Positions 1 through 7,512 of a stretch of DNA of 37,536 bases are shown piece after piece (position 1 is the first letter of the stretch; each line of letters begins with the position of its first letter). This stretch comes from Actinacidiphila rubida (lineage in GTDB: Bacteria; Actinomycetota; Actinomycetes; Streptomycetales; Streptomycetaceae). The translations under genes were made by a program, and so were the position numbers. The notes beneath the pieces are model-generated. The model was not told the DNA's origin and searched no databases. It saw only the letters and a list, made by a program, of their open reading frames with translations. Where the stretch lies: positions 1 to 37,536 of the forward strand of contig NZ_FODD01000061.1 in the NCBI RefSeq assembly GCF_900110255.1, read 5' to 3'.

Positions 1-235
1 GGGGACGATCCGGGTGTGTCCCCGCAGAGCTTTGCAAGGCCCCGGCCCACCAATCTGGAAGAAGTCGCCATGCAAAGCTCGAGGAGACACTCCCGGAGTG
101 GCCCCTGACCCCACCCACGCACGTGCACCGCCAGGGGCGCGGGGAACTGCGCGAGCAACCACGGCGAACCGTCAGACGGCGACGGCGGGCAAGGGGCTGG
201 ACGAGCCCCGCAGGGGGCGCGGGGAACTGCGCGAC
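1..235. repeat. Left copy of a ~235-bp repeat, inverted relative to the right end
   Basis: The first bases of the window reappear as reverse complement ending at 37377: position p on the left matches position 37378 minus p on the right, co-linearly to about p=150 and then with a one-base indel to about 235. Identity is perfect for the first 50 bases and looks like 85-90 percent overall by eye. It contains the hairpin element described separately and a GC-rich piece around GGGGCGCGGGGAACTGCGCG, which resembles common Streptomyces intergenic repeats. No open frame in it looks coding. Confidence 0.85.
10..97. repeat. Hairpin-forming repeat element, copy 1
   Basis: GAGCTTTGCA (27-36) is perfectly complementary to TGCAAAGCTC (71-80). 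Pairing continues outward with a few mismatches, CCGGGTGTGTCCCC on the left against the complement of GAGGAGACACTCCCGG on the right, giving an imperfect stem of about 26 bp around a 34-base loop. The right-end copy (37281-37368) keeps both arms but differs over about 15 loop bases (51-65). That pattern suits selection on or templated maintenance of the folded form. Function unknown; it could be a REP-like palindrome, a small MITE or a structured RNA. Confidence 0.65.
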
Positions 236-365
236 AAGCTACGGCGAACCGTGGGGATGGCGACGGCGCCGAGGGGGCTGGACGAGCCCCGCAGGGGCGT
301 GGGGTGCCCCCAACGCGACAAGCCACGGCGGACCGTGGGGCGGCGACGGCGCCGAGGGGGCTGGA
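131..365. repeat. Three degenerate ~80-bp tandem repeat units
   Basis: Related units begin near 131, 211 and 292, each opening with CAGGGGCG-type sequence, then ACTGCGCGA or AACGCGACA, then CACGGCGAACCG or close variants, and ending with GGGGCTGGACGAGCCCCG. The last is itself a short palindrome-like arm. Spacing is 80-81 bases. This lies immediately downstream of the Ada/AlkA-like gene on the minus strand. No coding function is apparent. Confidence 0.6.
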
Positions 366-390
366 GGAGACCCGGAAAGGCCCGTAAGGG

Positions 391-1827
391 CTACGGCGCG
401 AGCCAGAGGTGGTGGGTGGCGTAGGTGGACCACGGGCGCCAGCCCTCAACCGGCGAACCCTCGGCAACGCCGAACGCCTCGGCAACGCCGAGCACGTCGG
501 GATCGCCCAGCGCCCGCATGCGAATCGCCGCCGCCGCGCCGGCGCTCACGCCGTGCACCGTCACCAGCCGCCGCTCCGCGGCGTCCCGGTCCGCCCCGGG
601 ATCGACGCGCACCTCGCCCGACGCCAGTGCCGCGGCCAGCGCGCGCGTCGCGTCCCAACGTTCCGGTGGAACTCCCGGTAGGGAGACGTCCGCCGCCGCG
701 ACGTCCCGCGAACGCGGGAAGAGGTGGGTGAGCCCACCCGCGCGCTCCGCGAGGTCCTCGCCGAGCGCTGCGACGACCGCGCCGCTCCATTCCCGCGCTC
801 GCGCCGGAACCCCGTCGCCCAGGACTTCCAGCAGCGCGAGCTCTTCGGGATCGGCCGCGCCGGGCGCCCGCAGGCCCGGTCGCGCCGCGACCCGAGCGGC
901 CAACCGCGGGTCGGCGCCGAGTCGTTCCGCGACCGCGTACGGGTCGGCGTCGAGGTCGAAGAGACGCCGGACGCGCTGCGTGGCGGTGGTCAGGTCGCGC
1001 AGGTCGCCCAGGTGCAGGCGGCAGTCGAGCCAGCCGCCGGTTCCGGGCCGTTCCGCGACCTCGGCCACCGCGGGGGCGTGCGGGAGTCGCAGGGTGCGCC
1101 GGTAGGTCCGCGTTCCGGGTTCTCCGGCCACTTCTTCGACGCCCGGCACCACCCGCGCGGCCAGGAAGTCGAAGACCTGCGCGCTGTCGTACGGTCCCCG
1201 GTACGCCAGTCGCAGCGGCACGCCGGACGGTGGCGGGGTGCGGGAGCCGGGCGCGGGCACGGTCCGGCCGGGGCGCGCCGCGCGCAACTGCGTGGGCGTG
1301 GCCGCGTAGATCTCGCGGATCGTCTCGTTGAACTGGCGTACGCTCGCGAAACCGGAGGCGAACGCCACCTCCGCGGCCTGCATGGACGTGGTCTGCAGCA
1401 GCACCCGGGCGGTGTGGCCGCGTTGCGCACGGGCCAGCGCGATCGGCCCGGCGCCCAGTTCCGAGGTGAGTTGCCGCTGCACCTGGCGTGCGCTGTAGCC
1501 GAGGCGGGAGGCGAGCCCCGCGACACCTTCGCGGTCGACCACGCCGTCACCGATGAGCCGCACCGCGCGGCCGACGACATCCGCCCGCACGTTCCAGTCC
1601 GCCGACCCCGGCACCGCGTCGGGCCGGCACCTCCGGCAGGCCCGGAAGCCCGCGCCCTGGGCGGCCGCGGCCGTGGGGAAGAACGACACGTTGACGCGCT
1701 TCGGGGTGACCGCCGGGCAGCTCGGCCGGCAGTAGATGCCGGTGGTGGAGACCGCGAAGAAGAACGCGCCGTCGAAGCGCGCGTCGCGGCTGCGCACCGC
1801 CTCGTACCTGCTGTCCTCCGTCATCAT
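391..1827 (-). CDS. Ada-AlkA fusion protein with a degenerate glycosylase domain
   Basis: 478 residues. The N-terminus (about 1-75) is an Ada-type zinc and methyl-phosphotriester acceptor domain with all four cysteines, C33, C37, C64 and C67; C33 sits where Ada accepts the methyl group. An AraC-type helix-turn-helix follows (about 85-182), then the AlkA N-terminal fold (about 203-300) and an AlkA-like HhH region (about 325-478). There is no Ogt methyltransferase domain. The glycosylase part is abnormal: the usual GQQVS is GDGVP (337-341), the hairpin PGxGPWT is HGVSAGA (425-431), and the catalytic Asp of PTDLG aligns with E450. By family knowledge such a protein would be both alkylation sensor and 3-methyladenine glycosylase; here I infer that sensing and DNA binding survive while base excision is probably lost. 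It starts at ATG 1827, with a second ATG-like overlap upstream. Not in an obvious operon. Confidence 0.88.
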   Translation of the reverse strand: MMTEDSRYEAVRSRDARFDGAFFFAVSTTGIYCRPSCPAVTPKRVNVSFFPTAAAAQGAGFRACRRCRPDAVPGSADWNVRADVVGRAVRLIGDGVVDREGVAGLASRLGYSARQVQRQLTSELGAGPIALARAQRGHTARVLLQTTSMQAAEVAFASGFASVRQFNETIREIYAATPTQLRAARPGRTVPAPGSRTPPPSGVPLRLAYRGPYDSAQVFDFLAARVVPGVEEVAGEPGTRTYRRTLRLPHAPAVAEVAERPGTGGWLDCRLHLGDLRDLTTATQRVRRLFDLDADPYAVAERLGADPRLAARVAARPGLRAPGAADPEELALLEVLGDGVPARAREWSGAVVAALGEDLAERAGGLTHLFPRSRDVAAADVSLPGVPPERWDATRALAAALASGEVRVDPGADRDAAERRLVTVHGVSAGAAAAIRMRALGDPDVLGVAEAFGVAEGSPVEGWRPWSTYATHHLWLAP

Positions 1828-2273
1828 GCGTCCAGTATGTCCCCGGCGCTCGTCCTCTTCTGGCGGATTTCAGACACCCAGTCCGGCGCGAGAGCCGTGA
1901 TCCGGCTCCGCCGCCTCACCAGCGCCCTGCCGGTGCGTAAGGCGGTGAACGTACGCGGAACGGCGACCGACTCCCGCCCGGGGCCCGTCCGGCTCATCGG
2001 CGTCGGCAGGAAGTCCCGGCCGACCCGGCCCGGAGCCTGCGACCGCGCACCTCCGCCCGGCCGGCCCGCTCCCGCTTGCCCGGCGTCGCCCCCAGCCTCC
2101 GTGGCCGCACGGCTCGGAGCCCGCGGACGGTCGGCTCCAGCGAATGCCGGCCTGCGGTAGGGGCCCCGGGGCCCGCGACCCAGGTTCCCCGGTCCGGCTC
2201 AAGCCCCGGGCGCGTTCCGGGCGTTCGGCCCGGCTCCTCGGCACCGGGTCCTGCCCCCGGGGGTAGGACCCGG
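1828..2273. other. Intergenic stretch without a convincing gene
   Basis: 446 bp between two minus-strand genes. The only tempting frame is a 57-codon minus-strand reading from ATG 1997 whose TGA overlaps the ATG of the Ada-AlkA gene by four bases. Its codons include TTA, ATA, GTT, GCT and GAA with little third-position bias, so it is not called. No clear promoter or terminator hairpin was recognised. Confidence 0.5.
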
Positions 2274-2687
2274 CTAGCGGGGGCGAACCGTGCGCGGCCC
2301 CGCGCACTCCGCTCCGGACGCGGCCACGCGCCCGCGCAGCTCGCGGTCCGCGGTGATGACGAGGCAGGGGCGGTCGGGGGAGTCGGTGCGGCTCGTGGTG
2401 GCGAGGGCGGTGATCAGGTCGTCGCCCGCGGCGGGGGCCGACTCGACCCGGACGCCGGGGACGGGGGAGACGCCGCGGGCCGCGCCCTCCACGACCAGGA
2501 CGATGTCCAGGGGCGTACCGACGGCCCACGGCGGGGCGCCGGCGCCCGCCCGGAGGCCGGCCGCGGCGAGCGGCACGAGCGCGTCCCGCAGGCGTTCCGC
2601 GGCGCCGTGACGGTCGCGCCACCAGCCGTCCGGCACCGAGCCGACGACGTTCGCACCGTCCACGATCAGCAACGGCCGGTCCGCCAC
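2274..2687 (-). CDS. Small PIN/NYN-like predicted nuclease
   Basis: 137 residues from GTG 2687, chosen because GGAGG lies 4 bases upstream (2692-2696) and similarity-like sequence begins there; longer starts would add a low-quality arginine-rich leader. The fold signature is a hydrophobic strand plus Asp near the N-terminus (LLIVDGANVVG), a central GDDLI and a C-terminal LVITADRELR: three acidic clusters as in PIN/NYN metal-dependent RNases. Streptomyces homologues of this pattern are often labelled NTP pyrophosphohydrolase, which the motifs do not support. It is transcribed away from the GH127 gene, and the shared 364-bp gap carries possible operators. The substrate is unknown. Confidence 0.72.
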   Translation of the reverse strand: MADRPLLIVDGANVVGSVPDGWWRDRHGAAERLRDALVPLAAAGLRAGAGAPPWAVGTPLDIVLVVEGAARGVSPVPGVRVESAPAAGDDLITALATTSRTDSPDRPCLVITADRELRGRVAASGAECAGPRTVRPR

Positions 2688-2827
2688 GCCGCCTCCACTC
2701 GCCGCCGTCCGGGCGCGCCCTGCCGCGCCGCCCGGTCCGCCGACGGCAAGTCTGCCGGACCGGCGCGTGCGGCGCGCCGCCGGGACGTGCGGCCCCGCTC
2801 CTCGGAGGACCGTTCCTCGCCCCTGGC

Positions 2828-2842
2828 TTTGCAACGTTAGAA
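2828..2842. promoter_or_regulatory. Possible operator half of a pair (CAACGTT core)
   Basis: TTTGCAACGTTAGAA here and GTTACAACGTTGGAA at 3005-3019 agree at 12 of 15 positions and share the palindromic AACGTT core. LacI-family repressors of sugar genes commonly bind AACGTT- or CGCG-centred palindromes, so a sugar-responsive repressor acting on the adjacent GH127 gene is a reasonable inference. No such regulator lies in the window. Confidence 0.35.
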
Positions 2843-3004
2843 GACCCATCGGCCCGTCGACAAGAGGAACGAGCCGAACCCGTGCGCCGCCTGCCGCAGC
2901 GTCAGAGATCGCTCCCTGCCAGGCGCGGCGTGCTCGATGGCAAGTTCCGCGCAAGGTATGGACATGCCTGCCGAGCCGTGCTGTCATGCCGGTTGGCATC
3001 ATTC

Positions 3005-3019
3005 GTTACAACGTTGGAA
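3005..3019. promoter_or_regulatory. Possible operator, second copy, 33 bp before the GH127 start
   Basis: GTTACAACGTTGGAA, the partner of the site at 2828-2842. It lies just upstream of the AGGAGG ribosome-binding site (3037-3042) of the GH127 gene, in an unusually AT-rich patch, a position where a repressor would block transcription start or early elongation. Confidence 0.4.
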
Positions 3020-3051
3020 TGGCGTTCGAGGCGCCCAGGAGGCCACCCCCC

Positions 3052-5523
3052 ATGCCCCTGAACCGCAGGCACTTCGTCGGCACCGCGGTCACCGCTGCGG
3101 CCGCCGGCGCACTTCCCCTGTCCCTTGCCGGTCCGGCCCAGGCCGCGGCCGCGGGCGGCCGCGGGGTGACTCGCGCGACGGCCGCGCCCCGGGTCGCTCC
3201 GGCCGCCGGCGGGCTGTACACGCCCAACGCCGCGCCCCTGGCGCCGACCGCGTTCCTGCGCCTGCCCCCCGGCGCGGTCACCGCCCGCGGCTGGCTCGAC
3301 GGCGAGCTGCGCCGTCAACTGGCGGGCCTGTGCGGCCAGTACGCGTCCCTTTCGCACTTCCTGGTGATGGCCAACACCGGCTGGGTGCACCCGGACCAGG
3401 TCGGCTGGGAGGAGGTGCCCTACTGGCTGCGCGGCTATGTCGACCTGGCCGTGCTCACCCAGGACGCGACCGCGCTGGCCGCCGTGCGCGGCTGGGTCGA
3501 CGCGATCGTCGCCACCCAGCAGTCCGACGGCTTCTTCGGGCCCACCGCGCTGCGTACCTCCCTGGGCGGCGGCCCCGACTTCTGGCCGTACCTGCCGCTG
3601 ACCTGGGCGCTGCGCAACTGGCAGGAGTACAGCGGCGACTCGCGCATCCTGCCGATGCTCACGAACTTCCTGCGCTACATGAACGCGCAGGGCCCCGGCG
3701 CCTTCAACCAGAGCTGGGTGTCCGTGCGCTGGGGCGACGGCCTGGACACCGTCTACTGGGTCTACAACCGCACCGGCCAGTCGTTCCTGCTGGACCTCGC
3801 CGACAAGATCCACGCCAACGGTGCCAACTGGGTCAACAACCTGCCCACCCTGCACAACGTGAACGTCGCGCAGGGCTTCCGTGAGCCCGCCCAGTACGCG
3901 CTGCGCTCGCCGTCCAGCACGCTCACGCAGGCGGCCTACCACAACTACACGTCCGTGATGTCAGGTTACGGGCAGTTCCCGGGCGGGGGCTTCGCGGGCG
4001 ACGAGAACGCGAGGCCCGGCTTCGGCGACCCCCGGCAGGGGTTCGAGACGTGCGGCATCGTCGAGTTCATGGCCAGCCACCAGATGCTGACCCGGATCAC
4101 CGGCGACCCGGTGTGGGCCGACCGCTGCGAGGACCTGGCCTTCAACTCGCTGCCGGCCGCGCTGGATCCGGACGGCAGGTCGGTGCACTACATCACCAGT
4201 GCCAACAGCGTCGACCTGGACGACACGGTCAAGTCGCAGGGGCAGTTCCAGAACGGCTTCGCGATGCAGGCGTACATGCCCGGCGTCGACCAGTACCGCT
4301 GCTGCCCGCACAACTACGGCATGGGCTGGCCCTACTTCACCGAGGAGCTGTGGCTCGCCACCCCGGGCAACGGGCTGGCCGCCGCGATGTACGCGCCGAG
4401 CACGGTGACGGCGGCGGTCGGGGACGGCACGAAGGTCACGGTCACCGAGACCACCGACTACCCCTTCGACGACACGGTGACGCTCACCGTGAACGCCCCG
4501 AACTCCGTGGCCTTCCCGCTGCTGCTGCGCGTCCCCGGCTGGTGCACGGCGCCGACGCTGACCGTCAACGGCCAAGCGGTGAGCGCCTCACCGGGTCCCG
4601 CCTTCGTCACGCTCAACCGCACCTGGCACGACGGCGACACGGTCGTCCTGCACCTGCCGCAGAACATCGCGCTGCGTACCTGGCCGGGCAACAACGGGGC
4701 GACCGCGGTCGACCGGGGGCCGCTGACCTACGCGCTGTCGATCGGCGAGAACTACGTCCAGTACGCCGGCACGGCGCAGTTCCCCGAGTACGACGTGCAC
4801 GCGACGACGCCGTGGAACTACGGGCTGGCACCCAACGACGGCACCTGGACGTTCCACAGGAGCAGCGGGCCGCTCGCCGCGAACCCCTTCACCCACGACG
4901 GCACGCCGTTCAGCATCTCCGCGCCCGCCCGGCAGATCGCCGAGTGGCAGCCGGACGGCCAGCACGTGGTCAGCCCGCTGCAGGCCGCCCCGGCGCTGAG
5001 CACCGCCGCCGTGCAGAGCGTCACCCTGATCCCCATGGGCGCGGCCCGCCTGCGCATATCGGCCTTCCCGACGGCGAGCACCACCGGCCACCGCTGGATC
5101 CGCACCCTGGACTACCTCAAGCTCCGCAACAAGAACTCGGGCAAGCTCATGGGTGTGGACGGGATGTCGACGGCGAACAGCGCCCACGTGGTGCAGTTCG
5201 ACGACAACGGCACCAACGACCACCTGTGGCAGTTCATCCCGAACGGCGACGGCTGGTACCGGATCCGCAACCTCAACTCCCTGAAGGTGCTGGGCGTGGA
5301 CCTGATGTCGACCGCGAACAGCGCGCAGGTCGTGCAGTTCGACGACAACGGGACCGCCGACCACCTCTGGCAGCTCGTGGACAACGGCGACGGCTGGTAC
5401 CGGATCCGCAACAAGAACTCCGGCAAGGTGCTGGGTGTGGACCTGATGTCGACCGCGAACAGCGCGCCCGTCGTGCAGTTCGACGACAACGGCACGGCCG
5501 ACCACCTCTGGCAGCCGGTCTGA
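3052..5523 (+). CDS. Tat-exported GH127-type beta-L-arabinofuranosidase with ricin-like repeats
   Basis: 823 residues from ATG 3052, with AGGAGG at 3037-3042 nine bases upstream. The N-terminus has a twin-arginine signal (NRRHFVG, then a hydrophobic stretch and AQAAA cleavage-like site near residue 30). Residues about 50-690 are the DUF1680/GH127 catalytic region: E332 and C334 in an ETC motif, and C417-C418 in CCPHNY. These correspond to the zinc-ligand Glu/Cys set and the cysteine nucleophile of Bifidobacterium HypBA1. The C-terminus (694-823) holds two full 47-residue repeats and one partial, each with GVD-MSTANSA and QFDDNG-DHLWQ, of ricin-B/CBM13-like type. Expected role: release of beta-linked L-arabinofuranose from plant or glycoprotein glycans outside the cell. 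Export through Tat suits a pre-folded zinc enzyme. Exact linkage is inferred from family only. Confidence 0.88.
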   Translation: MPLNRRHFVGTAVTAAAAGALPLSLAGPAQAAAAGGRGVTRATAAPRVAPAAGGLYTPNAAPLAPTAFLRLPPGAVTARGWLDGELRRQLAGLCGQYASLSHFLVMANTGWVHPDQVGWEEVPYWLRGYVDLAVLTQDATALAAVRGWVDAIVATQQSDGFFGPTALRTSLGGGPDFWPYLPLTWALRNWQEYSGDSRILPMLTNFLRYMNAQGPGAFNQSWVSVRWGDGLDTVYWVYNRTGQSFLLDLADKIHANGANWVNNLPTLHNVNVAQGFREPAQYALRSPSSTLTQAAYHNYTSVMSGYGQFPGGGFAGDENARPGFGDPRQGFETCGIVEFMASHQMLTRITGDPVWADRCEDLAFNSLPAALDPDGRSVHYITSANSVDLDDTVKSQGQFQNGFAMQAYMPGVDQYRCCPHNYGMGWPYFTEELWLATPGNGLAAAMYAPSTVTAAVGDGTKVTVTETTDYPFDDTVTLTVNAPNSVAFPLLLRVPGWCTAPTLTVNGQAVSASPGPAFVTLNRTWHDGDTVVLHLPQNIALRTWPGNNGATAVDRGPLTYALSIGENYVQYAGTAQFPEYDVHATTPWNYGLAPNDGTWTFHRSSGPLAANPFTHDGTPFSISAPARQIAEWQPDGQHVVSPLQAAPALSTAAVQSVTLIPMGAARLRISAFPTASTTGHRWIRTLDYLKLRNKNSGKLMGVDGMSTANSAHVVQFDDNGTNDHLWQFIPNGDGWYRIRNLNSLKVLGVDLMSTANSAQVVQFDDNGTADHLWQLVDNGDGWYRIRNKNSGKVLGVDLMSTANSAPVVQFDDNGTADHLWQPV
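5131..5520 (+). repeat. Tandem 141-bp in-frame repeats encoding the lectin module
   Basis: Two complete 141-bp units (5131-5271, 5272-5412) and one shortened unit (5413-5520). Units 2 and 3 are close to identical at DNA level over GTGGACCTGATGTCGACCGC and the CAGTTCGACGACAACGG segment, which suggests recent duplication or gene conversion within the GH127 gene. Confidence 0.8.
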
Positions 5524-5609
5524 CGGGTCGCCCGGACGCCGACACGGGCGGCCGGGCGGCGGCACGACTCCGCGGGCGGGGCGAGTGGGCGCGCACCGTC
5601 CGCGGCAGA

Positions 5610-5661
5610 GGGCGCGGTGGCGGGAACCTGACGGCTTCAGCAGGTTCCCGCCGCCGCGCCC
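5610..5661. terminator. Bidirectional terminator between convergent genes
   Basis: A 21-base arm (5610-5630, starting GGGCGCGG and ending GGGAACCTG) pairs with 5641-5661 around a 10-base loop; the only departure is one G:T position, which is a wobble pair in RNA. It lies between the GH127 gene (ends 5523) and the minus-strand gene ending at 5710, so it can serve both. There is no U-tract, as is usual in Streptomyces. Confidence 0.8.
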
Positions 5662-5709
5662 ACACCATGTCCGGGCCCCTCGGCCGGCGGACCCGGGCGG
5701 TTCGGTGCC

Positions 5710-6402
5710 TCAGGAGGTCAGGGCCGCCCGGGTGCACGGGCCGTACACCCCGCGCGGATCGCAGGTCAGCCCGCGGTCCTGCTGGGCCTGCGCCACCCCG
5801 CGCTCGGTGGGCCCGTCGTAGACGCCGGTCTGCGACACGTAGGTGAACCCCTGCGCGAACAGCAGCTGCTGGAGCCGCGTCACATCGGGCCCGCTGTCTC
5901 CGGGGCGCAGCGTGCGCGGGACGGTCGTGCCCGGTGCCGAGGGCCGGGCCGGCGCCGTGTCCACCGGGGTGGCGGCGGTGGACGCCGGGCGCGAGGCGGG
6001 CTGCGGTGCCAGCGGTGCGGCGGCCGTGCGGCGAGGGGCGCCGGCCGTGGCGGAGGGACGTTTCCGCACCGGCGTCGTCGTGCGCGGCAGGGGCAGCGGC
6101 GTGTAGCTCGGCGCGGGCAGCGGCCGGTACGCGTCGGGTGCGGCGGTGGACGCGGGCCACACCACCCAGGCCAGCAGCGTCGCCAGCGCCACCCCGGCGA
6201 TCGCCAACCCGCCGTACAGCAGCGGCCGTTCGGGCCAGGACCGGGCGTCGGCGGGACCCCGTGCACGGTGCGACGCCGCGGCGGCGGGCTCGGCCGGGAA
6301 CACCACCTCGATGACGTCCGGTGGATCCCCACCGGAGCCGCGGGGTGCCCTGACGACACCGCCGCCGTCCGGTGTCCCCGCGTCCTGCCGCGTCTCTCTC
6401 AC
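5710..6402 (-). CDS. Membrane-anchored peptidoglycan-binding-like protein
   Basis: 230 residues from GTG 6402, preceded by GGGAG at a suitable distance. The N-terminal 58 residues are a hydrophilic cytoplasmic segment, followed by one transmembrane helix (about 60-84, LLYGGLAIAGVALATLLAWV). Next is a Pro/Ala/Thr-rich extracellular linker (about 85-165), then a PG_binding_1-type domain (about 166-228) with LRPGDSGPDVTRLQQLL and the YDGPTERGVAQAQ pattern. Two cysteines in this domain (CDPRGVYGPC) could form a disulphide. Probable type II membrane protein that contacts cell-wall glycan; no catalytic domain is present. It ends 49 bp from the shared terminator. The start is moderately certain. Confidence 0.78.
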   Translation of the reverse strand: MRETRQDAGTPDGGGVVRAPRGSGGDPPDVIEVVFPAEPAAAASHRARGPADARSWPERPLLYGGLAIAGVALATLLAWVVWPASTAAPDAYRPLPAPSYTPLPLPRTTTPVRKRPSATAGAPRRTAAAPLAPQPASRPASTAATPVDTAPARPSAPGTTVPRTLRPGDSGPDVTRLQQLLFAQGFTYVSQTGVYDGPTERGVAQAQQDRGLTCDPRGVYGPCTRAALTS

Positions 6403-6612
6403 CGCTGTCCCGCTCCCACCCGCGTCGGCCCCGTGCGTCCGCCGCCTTCCGTCCTACCACCGGGGCGGCGGCCACCTGCGACCATCGCCGTTCGGCCGCC
6501 AACAGGGCGCCGGAGAGGGCAGACTGGCGCGTTCGGCCCTCACGGGCCGCCAACCCGTGCTCCTGGCGGCACACGTGACGAGGCGTCACCGAATGCCGTG
6601 CCGCCGAGAGGG

Positions 6613-6840
6613 TCAGTACAGCGGGGGCTGCGGCGGCACGGGCGAAGGCGTCGGCGACGGCGGAACGGGGTCCGGTGCGGGGCCGGGCGGCATGGGCTCC
6701 GGGCCCGGCGGGGACGGCGGGATCGGGTCCGGCGACGGCCCGGGCACCGGGCGCGGCTCGGGCGCGGGGACCGGGCCGGGGCCGGGCGAGGGCTCGCCCG
6801 GCGGGCCCGGGGGAGTGGGGGTGGGGAACGGCTCGGTCAT
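6613..6840 (-). CDS. Small proline-rich protein of unknown function
   Basis: 75 residues from ATG 6840, with GGGAGG 5-10 bases upstream on the minus strand. More than one third of the residues are proline, in PGP, PDP, PPSP and PEP patterns, with no hydrophobic core, signal peptide or cysteine, so it is likely intrinsically disordered or a polyproline-helix peptide. Similar short Pro-rich proteins are common and uncharacterised in Streptomyces. It is divergent from the next gene at 7069. Composition alone could be a GC artefact, but the good ribosome-binding site argues for a real gene. Confidence 0.6.
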   Translation of the reverse strand: MTEPFPTPTPPGPPGEPSPGPGPVPAPEPRPVPGPSPDPIPPSPPGPEPMPPGPAPDPVPPSPTPSPVPPQPPLY

Positions 6841-7068
6841 GGCGACCTCCCGGTGAACGGCTGTCCCGCGGGGCGGCGGCTGCGAGCCGCCGCCCCGCGG
6901 CTGGACGCCCCCACACGTACCCGATGACGGCCGCGCCATGCAGTCCGGCGCCGCGCGCCCCGGCGCGCGCTCCCGTGCGAGTGAACCCGCGGCCCCGCGG
7001 CAACCGCACCCCGCCGCGACCCAGTCCCCCGGATCAGCAGCCACATCGCGACGCGTAAGGAGCCGGCC

Positions 7069-7314
7069 GTGACCGAAGAGTGGGATCCCCGGCGGACGCT
7101 CAGCCTGGTGCACGTACTGATCACCGCGGGCGACGAGGCCAGCGCGTACCGGATCTTCGACGCGCTGGTGGACCGCTTCCCCGGGATCGACGCGCCCAGC
7201 CCGCGGCCGCCCGCCCGGCCCGGGACCGTGGTGCTGGCGGTGCTGGCGCCGACCCTGGACGCGGTGCCGGCGCAGCGCCGTCGTCACCCGAACGGGGCAG
7301 TCGAGCGCCCGTGA
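7069..7314 (+). CDS. Small hypothetical protein
   Basis: 81 residues from GTG 7069, supported by AAGGAG at 7057-7062 six bases upstream. The first 45 residues look like a folded helical piece (TLSLVHVLITAGDEASAYRIFDALVDRFP); the remainder is Pro/Ala-rich with a hydrophobic VVLAVLAPTLD strand and a basic tail. I recognise no family. It is divergent from the proline-rich gene at 6840, and the 228-bp gap between them may hold both promoters. Confidence 0.55.
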   Translation: MTEEWDPRRTLSLVHVLITAGDEASAYRIFDALVDRFPGIDAPSPRPPARPGTVVLAVLAPTLDAVPAQRRRHPNGAVERP

Positions 7315-7512
7315 AGCGCCGTTCCGGCCGGTGCCGCCCAACCTGCCGTGAAATGGGGGGAGTTGGCAGGGCACGTCGGCCGGCGGCCGGGCCGGGAGCC
7401 GGCCGGGCGCTCGCCGGGCGCCGGGCGGGGACGCAGGCGGGGGCGTTGGATACGCTCAGTGCCGGTCATCCCACGAGCGGTCACCGGACCGCCCCGGCAC
7501 GCGGAGCACACC

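Noticed and set aside
131..365. CRISPR array at the left-end repeats
   Set aside because: Units are about 80 bp, diverged and contiguous with no unique spacers, and there is no cas gene.
1824..1997. 57-codon minus-strand frame overlapping the Ada-AlkA start by ATGA
   Set aside because: Weak third-position GC bias, several rare codons including TTA and ATA, no ribosome-binding site, and no recognisable protein.
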